From NCBI GenBank assembly GCA_014084085.1, contig NPFB01000036.1, positions 109,988 to 161,160 on the forward strand: 51,173 bases of DNA, given 5' to 3'. Below the pieces are notes generated by a model, which worked only from the letters and a program-made list of their open reading frames with translations, was not told the origin of the DNA and did not search any database. The DNA comes from Hondaea fermentalgiana. Taxonomy: Eukaryota; Sar; Bigyra; Thraustochytrida; Thraustochytriidae. This document shows, one piece after another, positions 31,001-39,996 of the stretch (within the stretch, counting starts at the first letter, position 1; each line of letters opens with the position of its first letter). Made by a program: the position numbers and the translations under genes.

Positions 31001-34000
31001 TCGTGTCGTGCAAGTGCAGGCGAAGGGCTTCGCTTGTCTCGGCATGGTAGATTTGCTTCTGTCCACGATACTCCAAGAGTCGGGGCTCCAGCGAGCGCAT
31101 CTGGCCCCCAGGTTTGTTCACTGGCCAGAGTTCGAGTGCATGACCAGTCTCGTTGACAACCCAGTTTGGAGTGTACATGCCATGCAGACGCTCGTCGTCA
31201 AGAGGCGAGTATGTGGGGCCGAGACTTCCCAGGAAGCTGGTCATGGACTTCAGAAACGCGTCCGTGATATTAACATTCAGCCGACGCGGTGCAATGGCTT
31301 GGAAGAGACGACCAGATGTCGATTTGCTGTGCTCTCCTTGCAAAAGTAAGGACCAAGGCTCGATGACGGGCTCCCATGCCCTGACAAATGAGTTGTAGTA
31401 GGTGCTTGTTGTGGAAATGTACCCGCGAATCTGCATGTCATCCGTGAACAACGTCCTTGAACATCCAATCAAATTGAACTGGGCGAGGCTGAGACGTAAA
31501 AAGGGCGTAGGATAGCCATCGATGTTGTTTCCGATTCCAAGCATGAGCTGGTTTACGTACACGTTAATTTGATTGAACACCAGTTCTGTGACTGCGCCGC
31601 GACTTGCCTCCGAAGAGAGATGCCCGAGGACCTCTGCGTCCCGCTCGGTGTTCCAGTGCCCCGGGGTGTCTCCCGGAAGACGGCGGCGGAAAGCTTCCGT
31701 GTCCGAGCACATAACGAGCATTGGAACCATGCCCGCAAGCAACCAGCCGGGTAAAAGAGACTGGTTCCCGTCGGTTTTCTTTGGGCGTGGATTAGGCGCC
31801 GCGTCTTCGGCATTAAAAAGACGCGGTTCAGAGCTCGAGTTGAGTGCTTCGAAGTCGTGCGTTTCGTAGGTGCCAGGCTGCCGCGCCTCCCGTTCCTTTT
31901 CAACCATTTCCTTTCCTCCTTCAAGCGAGGTTCCCAGATCATCAACGCCGGGGTCTCCGACCGTGATACCCTCATCTGTGTCACCGGAGTTCTGCGTCAG
32001 GATGTCGTCATCTTGGCCGTGCAAGAGATTGGACTTGATCTTGCTCATGAGCTGAATGTCGGCAGCAGTGAGCACCCTCATGTGTTGCTGCTGCTTCGCA
32101 GGGGAAACGCCAGCATAGCCGTCGTCGTCCAGTGACAAGCCGCTCTCCGAAGCGTTTGTCGACAACATTGAGTTCGCGTGTTCGCTGCGTGCAGCCGATT
32201 CTCGGCGCGAGACAGTTGACTCAGCATGGTTGCGTGGGGCTCCATCTCCGGCATCCTTGCCGGTGTTCGGTGGAGGGAAGAGATTTGCGTACATTTCGAG
32301 TTGCTTGTTGCCCACAGCAAGAACAAAGTTCACGTCGCCGGTGTCCAGTCTCGCCTCGAGGCCATCGAGACGAATTTCGAAGATGCGCACGGTGGTAAAG
32401 TGCGACTCCTTCGCCCGCTGCAGCTCGTCCCGCATCTTTTGCTGAGCCATGACAGTGTGGGAATTGACGCCCCAGATGTCCTCGGCGCGCAAATCGCGGA
32501 TTTGGCCAATACTGCCAGACTCTTCTTGGTTCTTCGACGAGTCCAGGCGAGGGGGTTCCTCCTCCGGAAGCTCAAAGTGACTTCCACTCGATGTGTTGAA
32601 AAAGGAATCGAGCTCGGCATCCATATCAGACTTTTCAGAGTCGCCAAAGCCCTGAAGCCTCCGAGCAAGACGTAGATCGCGCGCTGTATCGATTGAGTTC
32701 GTCTTCATGGTCATATTGAAGGTGAAAGGCTCCAGAATGACATTGTCTCCCGAATAGATATCCTCTGGTAGTCTTTGAAAGCAGTTTCGAGCGATCTTGG
32801 TGGGCGCGATGCGTGCGTCGCAGGTTGCGCGTATCTTGAGCATTTCCGATCCAGGAAGCGCGCGACTGTCCTTGTCAAAAGGACGCGCAATGGCGGTGTA
32901 CTTGATCTCAGACCCGACGCGAAAGATCATGGCCTTGGGTGGAAACTTATGAAGCCTGCGCCGCGTCTCCAAGCAAAGCGTTTGTCGCTGCATTAGGTGC
33001 AACTCAATGCTGCTCGTTCTCACTAACACCCGAACCTTGGAAACCGGTAGAACCGACCCAGGAGCCGTTGTCTGTATTGCCCCTGATTGAGCTTGCGTGT
33101 TGGCTTTGGCCTTCGCTTTCGCCTCATCTTGCTTGGCTTCCTCATCTTTGGGCTCCTCGGCGTTCTCGGAGGCCTCCTGGAGCTCTGTGACGACTTCGGG
33201 TTGCTGGAGACCATCGTCATCGTTCAACAGCCCGAATGCGGAGGCCAGCTTGGTGGAGAAGTCAAACAGAGGCGTTACAAGCACATACATGCCCTCTAGA
33301 TCGATGCCAAAGAGTAGTGAAGGTACCGGGTTTGTTCCGAGTTCCTGTCTTTGGTCCTCCGCCACAGCGTTGCGCTGGTAAATGAGCGAAAGCCGAAACT
33401 GAGGCAAGGAACGGCGTTGACGCGCCTTGCGCAAACGTCGACGCTCCATATCTGTCAGCTCGCTCTCCATCTCGTCATACACATCTTCGAGGTGATCTCC
33501 GATAATGGGGTGGCTCTGCCACTTATCTTCCACCTCGAATTTCTTTGCCTGCATGGAAAGCTTAATGAGCGGCAGACCACAATCGTACAGAGAGTACATG
33601 GCATCGATGGAAAACTCATCTGCGGCAAGACGAAGAAAGTCGCGCGCTCCTTGACGGGAATGAGTGAAGCCTACGCGGACCTCAAAGGCGTCAACATAGA
33701 ACCCAAGCGCAAAGTCAAGGTCTGCCATGACTGACTTTTGCACCTTGCGGACTCGGGGCCCCTCAGATTCGGCAGACTTTAGTCTGCGCGGTGCACTTAG
33801 CTCACCCTCTGAATCCCCCACGATATCTTCATCTCCGGCAGTCGCGATCGAATGGAAGTCATCGAGGTTGGTCGACACGGACGCTGTGGGCGCGAGCTCC
33901 GGGGTGTCTGATTGCTGGGCACGCTCCGCAACGCTGAAGAAATCGCTCTCCGTGTCTGGATCGGGAAGACCTTGGGAAGTGGATCGACGTTTGGGCATTC

Positions 34001-37000
34001 CAGGTCGAGATCGCGCGGCATTCGTTGCGCTCGAAGTGTGGTGCTGAAGCCGTGCAGCACCGCCTTGTAAACTGTGAAGGGTTTCGCGGTGGTCGGCGTG
34101 AATGCGCAAGGACTCAACGAGTGAGTTTGATGCGCCATTGTTCACGCGCATGGACATACTGGGTCGTCCGAGCGAGATCTCGATCGTTTTGCGCGAGGCG
34201 TTGAGCTCGTGGTTCCTAGGAATGCGAATGGCAGGCATGGCCACATCCATGAGCATGGTCATGTCCAGAGCGACGGGAATAACGGACTGTGGGCGTCGCG
34301 ACTCTCCACACGGTTCGAGCCAGATGCGAACCTGGACTGCTCCATCCGGCTCATCGCTATCTTGCGCGGTGCCAGATTGAGCTGCACTGTCTTGCATATG
34401 CAAAGGGATCCACATTGTTACACTCCGTTCCGGATTGATCTCTGCCTGCGAGGCTGGTCGCTGGCTATACCGTTTGGAGGATGGCCGAGAGCTGATTTGC
34501 TCGCTCCCACTCGCGGGCGCAGACGCAGACGCTTGCTGCTGCTGCTGCTCGTTGGGCGCGCGCACAACTTGGTCGTACAAATCGTGCAAGGGGACATGGG
34601 CCACGCCAAGCAGATCGTGAGTCCACTCACCGCCAAAGTCCTCGTCCATGACGCGGAGATCGAGCGTTTCGTAGGACGAGGGGTCAAGTGCTGACCCTGG
34701 AAGCGGCCCGAATCTGAACTGCGAGGTTTGCGGCTTATCCTCCCATGAGGGCGTGAGGGTTTTGGGAACCACATGCGTGCGTGATTCCTGGGCCTGGCAT
34801 GTAAGAACACAGTACGGGTCGCTCTTGCCATTGAAGTCTGCGGCGCGAAGTCCACGCGCCGAGACAACCTGCACGTTAAGATAAGCAATGTTTTGTTGCA
34901 AAAGAGGCGGGAACGTCATGAGGCCGAAAGGATCTGCTTGCACCCACTTGGCCCACTCCGCTTGAGGCGGGTCTTGCGCCAACTGGCCTTGCTGTTGCCA
35001 AGATGGCGGCATTGCAATTGAAGGTTCTATCGGCTCTGCAGTGTTCTCCTTGCTAATATCAGCGTCTGCGACGTCGCCATCATCCTCAATGACAAAATCA
35101 GGAGAGGAAACGTCAATGGACACGCGCACTCGCACGCCGGCTTCGGTAGTATTGCACCAAAAGAGAAGGCTCTTTCGGCCCTTGCGGACATCCTCAAGGA
35201 CCCTATGAAGCGTGAGGCCCTCGATCTTGATGGTGCGCTTGCTCCCGAGCTCAAAGGCCACCTCGATCTGCGCTTGGGGTTTGAGAAACTCGAGCTGGAA
35301 CAGATTTTGAGTTTCGCCCAAGGTGAGCAGATTTTCATTCGCCAACATGCCCTCAACGCCAAGCTTTTCAGCGCCGCAAAGCAGTCGTGTGCTAACGATG
35401 CGCGCCTTTTTGGTGTCAATTCCCCGCATTTCCGTCACGCCAACGTCAAGCAGGACCTTTTCACAACGCCAAGCGGGATGGGCCTCGTTTGACGCGGCCC
35501 CCGCTGCGCCCGGGGTCCAAGCATGCTTGGCCAAATTGTCTGCAGAAAAAGCGCCCGAGAGTTTGTCCGTCCAAGGCAGAAGCTCAGGATGAAGGTTGAT
35601 GTAAAACTTGGGAACGGTGACCCCAGCAGCCACATCAAAGTACATGACGCTTTGATTAAGTTTGGCTTCGAACTCGAAAAGCGTGCTCAGCGCGGAAGAC
35701 TTTGGCGTGGAGAGAGGCAACGTCGGAGCGCGAACCGTCGATGGGCCGGATGGCGCACACTCGACACGTAAGAGCACTTTACCGAAACCTCCAGGGAGCT
35801 CGTACCACTCCTCAAAGTCTCGATACATTTGGGTTCCAATTCTGGAGAACTCGTCCTTTGCAATGGCGCGTACCGGCAGACGCACATCGAGTGCGCAGAG
35901 CACAAGATCGCTCTCGACAGGGTCGACAGAGGAGAGATTGCGGCGAACCATGCGGCGCACCCAGCTCGAGTTGTCCTGACGCTGGCGCACCTGGATCTGC
36001 ACATGGGCTTTGCGTTCGGTGCGTCCATGGCCCACAATGAAGTCGAGCGGTGGAATGACGGGGCTCTGCGATCGAAAGTTGTATTCGGAAAAGCCGGCCT
36101 CGTCGGGCTTTCCGCACGATGCCCCATCGACGAGCGCCGTGGTCTGCTCGTCGAGCGTATCTTCAAACTCGTCGAGGTAGTAGAGGGAGCAGTAGGGGCT
36201 GAGGGTTGGCGCCACGTCATTTTCAGAGAGCTTGAGAGAAAGCACGCGCACGGAAAATCTTGACTCGGCCAAGTCCATGTCATCCTCAATCTCGGTCTCG
36301 GCATTTTCGTCCTTGATGGACTGTCGTCCAGCCTGCACGGTGTTAATCATACGTGTGGCAAAGGCTTTGGGAGCCAAGAGGGCGAGCTTGTCGTGACCAT
36401 CGTAGAGATCGACGGCAATTTTGCGAACACCAACATTTAATGAGCGCATGCCGACCATTGGATTCATTGCGCCTTCCACTGCCACGGCCGTGCATATTTC
36501 ATTGAGGGCGGCGACAATGCGAAGTGGGGGCGGCTTGTTTTCGGCGCGACATTTGTGCGGCTCGTCTGCAAAGATCACGGCCTCAAAGCCTTGGACGGTA
36601 AAAGAGAGCGCCAGAACATCTGGCTTGGACTGCGACTCTGTGCCATTGGCCGTTTTCGAGGAGGAGCCGAGGCGTCCGGGCGCGAGATCGCACATTGTGC
36701 AGAACTCTTCAAAGTCGATGCTTCCATCGAGATTGGTGTCAAAGGTGCTAATGAGCTCGTGGACCTTTTTCGGGCTCAGCGTGGTACCAGCCATGGCCAG
36801 ACCAACTTGGAGTTCCACGACGTCGACATCGCCACTCTTGTCCTTGTCCATGGAGTCAAAGATCTTACGTCGGTGTTTACGGATCTTCTTTGCATCGTTG
36901 TCCGCGTCTGAGGATATGCCAAGAGCAGAGGATAGCTCCTGCGCGGACTTTGCCATGTTGCGGATTTCGTCTTCAGTCTTGATGCGCGGTGCGCTGCCAG

Positions 37001-38471
37001 CAACGGAAGAGGTGCCAACGCTGCTTGTGCCATCGTCGGCCTTGGACGAGGCATCGTTGCTGCCGGTGGCCCAGCCGATCCACGAAGAGGCGGCACCCGA
37101 AATGCGAGTGGTTATTGAGGGCTTTTGGCCCCGCTCAATTTGTTCGAGAATCTTTTCCTTTTCGCGCTTGGCGACAATGGAGGCGACGCTGTTGAGAATC
37201 GTGCGAATTGTTTCCGGGTGGGAGCGCAGTTCGCACTTGTGGATCCAAGACATGTCGGCGAGGAGACTGTCAATGCCGCTCGCGGCCGGCGCGGCCTTTT
37301 TCGGTGCGCGTGTGCGAGGACCAACATCCTGCTTTCCCTTTTCGAACATCTTTTCGTAGACCTTGAAGCATTCAGCTTGTTCTTGCGTGGTGATGCCCGT
37401 CTGCACGAGTTTGGCGAATCGCTCGGAGCACCAAAGCTTCCAGCGGACTTGATGGGTCAGCGAGTCGCCGAGATACGTGAGCGCAGCCAAGTCGTGTGGG
37501 GAGACGGCCACGGCAACGTGGCTCACGCGAAGCTCCACGATGCCAAGCGTGGGTCGCGGGTCGGAGGCCAGATTGACGGCGAGCACGGACTCCATGTTGA
37601 AACGATTGACAAGCTTGGAGCGTGTGGAAACACCAGCTTTTTCGTTGCGCTGCAGGTAAACCTCGACACCCTCGATGCGAATCTGCTTTTTCACAATGCG
37701 CTCCGTGGCACCCTGCACGGGCTCGACGAGAATTCCTGCCACGTAGACGTCATCGTCTGCGATGCCGGGGTCTTCTTGTGCCACGGGGCTCAAGTCAGCG
37801 TCGTCGCCAACACGATCGCCTCGCGCGTTGGCGTTCTTGGCATTGGCGTTATTCCGTGCAATTTCGACACGCGGCGACAATGATGTGTTTTCAAGGCGAA
37901 AGCCTTGGACTTTTAACCCGACATGGCCGCTGCGGTCTGTGCCTTCAAAATGATAGGCGACCTCGACGCCTTTGACCTCGAGCTCGAAGTTGCCTGCGAA
38001 ACGAACGGCAAGGTTCTTGACGAGGCCCATGAGCGAGGACTCGGAGGTCTTGGGCACAAGGTTGCCATCGAGGGAGGCGAGCTTGGTCTCGATGGATTGC
38101 AAGGCCTGGTCGCGAATCTGCTGGATCAGAGCGAGTTTCGTAGCCTTCAAAGCCTCGAACTCTGCCCTTTCGTCCCACTCCTCCTCGGGTCGCTCCTCGA
38201 TGACGATCTTTAGTGTATCAATGGTCACGCTGATGGCGTAGCTCGCGCTGAGGCTGAAGAGTTGGAGCGGGTGAACCTTGATGTGCATGGCATGGAGCGA
38301 GCATGTTCTCACCTTGACGGCGAGGTTGGCCGGCACGATCTCGGGTCTCAGCTCGAGGTCCACCAGGTGGTACTCGCCGATGCCTTTGACCTCGAGCTTG
38401 CCGTACGTAAAGTACTCGCTCAGATACTTGGTCAGCACGCGCTGGATCAGGCTCCCCACGAGGCTCGACAT
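25035..38471 (-). CDS. VPS13: Giant VPS13-family bridge-like lipid transfer protein with EF-hands and C2 domains
   Basis: One uninterrupted 4478-codon frame. VPS13 proteins are rod-shaped lipid conduits at membrane contact sites. The N-terminal chorein domain is clear (SSLVGSLIQRVLTKYL, then GKLEVKGIGEYHLVDLELR). Further along: an EF-hand pair (DKDKSGDVDVVE near 542 and DTNLDGSIDFEE near 579), a C2 domain about 1197-1320 (LNVQVVSARGLRAADFNGKSDPY), a third EF-hand near 2581 (DEDDSGEISCVE) with a degenerate partner near 2615-2636, a second C2 about 3115-3235 (LTVQVLQASNLMSADANNSSDPF), the VAB/SHR-BD adaptor-binding region about 3770-4040 (GPKYRIANVTDEPLLVKQGG), and a C-terminal region ending HCFGCGSS. 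Acidic, disordered insertions sit between. EF-hands plus C2s suggest Ca2+ control; this is inference. It starts at the ATG 38469-38471. Confidence 0.95.
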   Translation of the reverse strand: MSSLVGSLIQRVLTKYLSEYFTYGKLEVKGIGEYHLVDLELRPEIVPANLAVKVRTCSLHAMHIKVHPLQLFSLSASYAISVTIDTLKIVIEERPEEEWDERAEFEALKATKLALIQQIRDQALQSIETKLASLDGNLVPKTSESSLMGLVKNLAVRFAGNFELEVKGVEVAYHFEGTDRSGHVGLKVQGFRLENTSLSPRVEIARNNANAKNANARGDRVGDDADLSPVAQEDPGIADDDVYVAGILVEPVQGATERIVKKQIRIEGVEVYLQRNEKAGVSTRSKLVNRFNMESVLAVNLASDPRPTLGIVELRVSHVAVAVSPHDLAALTYLGDSLTHQVRWKLWCSERFAKLVQTGITTQEQAECFKVYEKMFEKGKQDVGPRTRAPKKAAPAASGIDSLLADMSWIHKCELRSHPETIRTILNSVASIVAKREKEKILEQIERGQKPSITTRISGAASSWIGWATGSNDASSKADDGTSSVGTSSVAGSAPRIKTEDEIRNMAKSAQELSSALGISSDADNDAKKIRKHRRKIFDSMDKDKSGDVDVVELQVGLAMAGTTLSPKKVHELISTFDTNLDGSIDFEEFCTMCDLAPGRLGSSSKTANGTESQSKPDVLALSFTVQGFEAVIFADEPHKCRAENKPPPLRIVAALNEICTAVAVEGAMNPMVGMRSLNVGVRKIAVDLYDGHDKLALLAPKAFATRMINTVQAGRQSIKDENAETEIEDDMDLAESRFSVRVLSLKLSENDVAPTLSPYCSLYYLDEFEDTLDEQTTALVDGASCGKPDEAGFSEYNFRSQSPVIPPLDFIVGHGRTERKAHVQIQVRQRQDNSSWVRRMVRRNLSSVDPVESDLVLCALDVRLPVRAIAKDEFSRIGTQMYRDFEEWYELPGGFGKVLLRVECAPSGPSTVRAPTLPLSTPKSSALSTLFEFEAKLNQSVMYFDVAAGVTVPKFYINLHPELLPWTDKLSGAFSADNLAKHAWTPGAAGAASNEAHPAWRCEKVLLDVGVTEMRGIDTKKARIVSTRLLCGAEKLGVEGMLANENLLTLGETQNLFQLEFLKPQAQIEVAFELGSKRTIKIEGLTLHRVLEDVRKGRKSLLFWCNTTEAGVRVRVSIDVSSPDFVIEDDGDVADADISKENTAEPIEPSIAMPPSWQQQGQLAQDPPQAEWAKWVQADPFGLMTFPPLLQQNIAYLNVQVVSARGLRAADFNGKSDPYCVLTCQAQESRTHVVPKTLTPSWEDKPQTSQFRFGPLPGSALDPSSYETLDLRVMDEDFGGEWTHDLLGVAHVPLHDLYDQVVRAPNEQQQQQASASAPASGSEQISSRPSSKRYSQRPASQAEINPERSVTMWIPLHMQDSAAQSGTAQDSDEPDGAVQVRIWLEPCGESRRPQSVIPVALDMTMLMDVAMPAIRIPRNHELNASRKTIEISLGRPSMSMRVNNGASNSLVESLRIHADHRETLHSLQGGAARLQHHTSSATNAARSRPGMPKRRSTSQGLPDPDTESDFFSVAERAQQSDTPELAPTASVSTNLDDFHSIATAGDEDIVGDSEGELSAPRRLKSAESEGPRVRKVQKSVMADLDFALGFYVDAFEVRVGFTHSRQGARDFLRLAADEFSIDAMYSLYDCGLPLIKLSMQAKKFEVEDKWQSHPIIGDHLEDVYDEMESELTDMERRRLRKARQRRSLPQFRLSLIYQRNAVAEDQRQELGTNPVPSLLFGIDLEGMYVLVTPLFDFSTKLASAFGLLNDDDGLQQPEVVTELQEASENAEEPKDEEAKQDEAKAKAKANTQAQSGAIQTTAPGSVLPVSKVRVLVRTSSIELHLMQRQTLCLETRRRLHKFPPKAMIFRVGSEIKYTAIARPFDKDSRALPGSEMLKIRATCDARIAPTKIARNCFQRLPEDIYSGDNVILEPFTFNMTMKTNSIDTARDLRLARRLQGFGDSEKSDMDAELDSFFNTSSGSHFELPEEEPPRLDSSKNQEESGSIGQIRDLRAEDIWGVNSHTVMAQQKMRDELQRAKESHFTTVRIFEIRLDGLEARLDTGDVNFVLAVGNKQLEMYANLFPPPNTGKDAGDGAPRNHAESTVSRRESAARSEHANSMLSTNASESGLSLDDDGYAGVSPAKQQQHMRVLTAADIQLMSKIKSNLLHGQDDDILTQNSGDTDEGITVGDPGVDDLGTSLEGGKEMVEKEREARQPGTYETHDFEALNSSSEPRLFNAEDAAPNPRPKKTDGNQSLLPGWLLAGMVPMLVMCSDTEAFRRRLPGDTPGHWNTERDAEVLGHLSSEASRGAVTELVFNQINVYVNQLMLGIGNNIDGYPTPFLRLSLAQFNLIGCSRTLFTDDMQIRGYISTTSTYYNSFVRAWEPVIEPWSLLLQGEHSKSTSGRLFQAIAPRRLNVNITDAFLKSMTSFLGSLGPTYSPLDDERLHGMYTPNWVVNETGHALELWPVNKPGGQMRSLEPRLLEYRGQKQIYHAETSEALRLHLHDTTRIRAKMAELLNHMRENKRRLVFKTVKYLRNAARRHREARENDPNRNLEAEKEKRASFMKKFAQDDVKDNEEQEEQEEDLRKDLTELFRFMDEDDSGEISCVELQNALSHYGEPISVEEVLYSIGEMDDEGVENVDAAETGIDLGEFLDFFMPSLLESPSKPAPGLDVHAIGFRVIDLEGKGSHASSSTEGVGDDEASSASGGDQVVAVPLPDQIGIAPSENAGQFMLQTAAVVALGHHDTKNALGGRGKEESSSSSEIDRTNADGGSKTSELNGNDDDDNDDDDENSDDGDLTPAQSPEDEEKEREERRRSKHLTAFQLKGKSQERGYSFHDRNMRALSVVANVQKIGRSSAGDVLFLETPIRVENRTIVPFRVNFVCHGPDGGVLYEDAMFTLSPGDEQSIPLKYLYARQLGNLHGGDCGFSVSPLMDRGAQQRIWLNKRGERAQEEKRTRGRTLSVDSTHSNQTADSAYDDWTDSGVLVALEGGQGLRVRQPFRARDDLLTGEGNLLNDLLVRDAPSRGDGLDSDIVGASRVVFYPREEEDDDEVEGGQDSYNPDGHQQSQSSHRRRRRRKQQSQQGNIVSLEDLDELDAVESGQDLANRAPDVFECVMLTQRNALHRYEMKEILTVQVLQASNLMSADANNSSDPFVIVSSLDGKTTVEKFKTPVIRKTLNPIWANKSTFRFGEGKEPLSRQRRLRFSVVDWDALTSNDPLGYVTLDVKDIVSWFSAGHGVKTARGVVKKTFMLEAGRGVSDKEVKGSLTVEFSYKRYAAATGTPKQYLQHVFSFYPPLVLENLLPHPIDIALEVLKKDSKNEEVVSRHKVHLIKGGRAPFHEMDGALLDYLNPNWVRHHSARASHHLTGKPDGRALASDDGLIAQVRVRMHTSEGPTAWSDPLNSDSLGVPLSDPSMKDRPVCSVSAEVERKTTQDGGGRRLVICAPFWAVNKSDLILDWTISLSSKKKKLQQGRTETRVWDHLPQSIAPFFAPAMKRSVYGEARSANNPGGPRFTAPLGKCIMDDDSDETKELQSGLPVYVPLFANKLPGPEQFPGFEVIVMAARVEGLHENAEAVALSCSVQEEDGSHLGHHSYTAAVPGGSSREWPFASGFLSVSAPASQDAKPVRGNLVLKLREVSESSATSASAILQAAMYGDNANASSGNDNGGTGANQQNSKGKTESSNTNSTSATAFDSLYAKNPESYRALGEARISLPELVKELLVKNVIERELKIGEAKVVVHVSLAGVPVDERLISLYSSLSSVVGTSAFRRDIGVSLMPLYGTYSRTSLLTIGPKYRIANVTDEPLLVKQGGCPDSTAILLKPRDPALHSNPNDLSDVKVFCFHYQLTPGTRFQVRDDPSRKVYTAAEYIQVRLATADGIWSEPIGLDGLDDFALQLRAGPERKRAARVWVDDNESLPSKMLIFRTLDVDEVDHTIRNKMPDRSFEVIQIPSRSVGLKAAVMRCFKPLPGASKLLRQGFPPDVVKPGEELSLPLDRAPEEGLRTHILIIPLREDGSRDLDFAKTIRYKPGLVLAFPQRKGEDLALTVRRFGLRSSVVISEMTSRARKKAAEAEGESLTQFVKDLTPKRPSYEFLMELSSTGLSLFNSKRGLEVLYVCAQRVHLEGALEYVEEYGSSVRSQSTLEFAVGHFQIDSSQVQAKYPVMMFAREPKAKAVRERESEPILCAVSELATERTLLLSKRQRYNRAINDYIRIQVAYESGGASSSFDIVKLVTLSMHKVEVKIDSILLAGVFQVIDPLLMGTSSEGGSIEGEGAVLGSESETSSWGEIAMVMDIMTGNVTIPAQDTIFCERIRVSPTAFITSVNLGSSSELEDTLRQFGIPMAFYGIIKRFSRLENFSFDLSHEYEDAITSHKFQSRYIAKITRAVLTQMHEYFLNKGKQLVPFLHAKHDHEKIREPLVPSGGVLVHYGPGPKPSIIESEREKAAFEVLERSFLQYLERKRKGFPAEMRPQQDDQNNKSSKKHCFGCGSS

Positions 38472-39162
38472 GCTCCTCCCTCGCCGGCCGCGCCGCCTCG
38501 AGACCTCCCCGCCTCCGGCGCCGCTGCAGGCCGCTCAAGGGTCTACGGCGCGCCCTGCCGCGCTCGCCCGCCCGCTCTCCCGCGCGTCTTCTCGCGCGGG
38601 GAGGCGCTCCGGCCCTGCGCCTCGCGTCTCGTCGGAGTGTCTCCGTGAGCCTCTGTCGCGGCGCGGCTGCCAGGAAGCAAGTCCCAGATCGACTAGATCC
38701 TGCTTGTCTGCCGGCGGCCCTCGCCGAGCGCCCGAGGCTTCGCGGCCGGCCGCTGCCAGAGCCGCGGCGGCGGCTTCTGCTGCTGCGGCGGCGGCGATGG
38801 CCGCGCGCAGCCCTGTCGCGCGAGCCGGGGCGCGGTCGGTCCCAATCTTCGTTTGCTTGATGTCTCCCCTCCTTCTTCGCCTTTCGCAGATAGAAGATCC
38901 TTTTTGAACGACCTTGCTTCCTTGTCTTGTTGCGCGTGGTTGGATTTGAAGTCGGGCTTGAATTTGGATTTGAATTTCTCGCCCAGTGTGACCGCCGAGG
39001 ACCGAGGTTCTGAGGCCGGGCGGCAATCCGAAGTCGATGGCAGTGTACTCCGCTCGCCGCGGGCGCTCGCCGCGGGAGCTCGTCGCGGAGCCGCGCTGCT
39101 GCAGGTCGGCTCCACGTCGCTGAGTTCCGGCCCCGCGTGGCGCGGCGCTTGCAGTTGCTCGT

Positions 39163-39189
39163 GTCGCACGAACCGTGAGTTCGTGCGAC
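39163..39189. promoter_or_regulatory. Perfect 10-bp inverted repeat with 7-nt loop
   Basis: GTCGCACGAA and TTCGTGCGAC flank CCGTGAG. It may be a dimeric factor-binding site or a hairpin in the divergent promoter region. It does not look like a terminator. Confidence 0.5.
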
Positions 39190-39440
39190 TCGCACGCGAG
39201 TTCGACTTGCCGCTCGAGGCTCACGGGGCCACCGTGACCCACACACGGCTGGTTCGTTCGTTGTCGCTGCTGCTGCAGCTGCAGGAGCTGCTGCTGCTGC
39301 TGCTGCTGTTGCTCTTGCGTGTGGCACACAGCATTCATTAAACACTTCCCAACACAACTCGACACGACACGACGCAGCGCGGCTCGGTCACTGCGGAAGC
39401 GACAGCGACCAGTGGCAGGAGACGCCACGAGAGCTTTGCT

Positions 39441-39490
39441 TTGCTCTGGTTTGCACTGCTTTGCTCTGGTTTGCTCTGGTTTGCTCTGGT
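39441..39490. repeat. Decamer tandem array TTGCTCTGGT
   Basis: Units start at 39441, 39461, 39471 and 39481, with a variant at 39451. Confidence 0.9.
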
Positions 39491-39996
39491 TTGCTTTGCT
39501 TCGCTTTCTGTCTTCAGGCTGAGAGGGTGGCTGGCCACCACAGACACGACGACACCGGCGGCCGAACCGCGACGCAAACGCCGCCGATGCGGCTGGCAGT
39601 GCTGCAGTGCTGCGTTCTCGCGTCGCGGCGGCTGGGGTTCAACTTCGGGCCCGGTTCTTCGAGGACGGAACAGCTGTGCTGCAAGCACGGAATGGCGGCG
39701 GCTGTCCGCCGTGGACCGGCCCCCGTGTCGAGGCGAAGATACAGCGCGGGAGAGAGGTTTTGGGAAAGAGGCCCAAATTGGCGCTATGGTGAATAGGTCT
39801 GTTTGCTGGAAAGTGACTATATGCGGAAGGAGGGAGAAAGGAAAGAATGAAAGAAGCGCAAACCAAGCACTACAAGGCAAGGTCACGCGCTCGGAAGCGA
39901 TCGTGGCGGTGCGTGGGCGAGCAAGCGAGCGAGCGAGCGAGCAAAGTGTCAGAGGCGGAGACGCGGCGGAAGCTGCGATAGAGACGTGGACCCAAG

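Larger units (their letters stand above)
38472..39996. promoter_or_regulatory. Divergent VPS13 / CYP-SYF2 intergenic region, 1.5 kb
   Basis: No gene with domain support. Contents: a CTG-type trinucleotide run (39264-39316), a decamer array TTGCTCTGGT (39441-39490), a perfect 10-bp inverted repeat (39163-39189) and an AGCG-type tract close to the CYP-SYF2 start (39917-39944). The open frames here (up to about 297 codons on minus) are poly-Gln, poly-Ala and Arg-rich text and look like non-coding DNA in a GC-rich genome. Confidence 0.55.

Noticed and set aside
38535..39428. 297-codon minus-strand ORF upstream of VPS13
   Set aside because: Poly-Gln, poly-Ala and Arg-rich text from simple repeats; no credible domain. 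Kept as intergenic.
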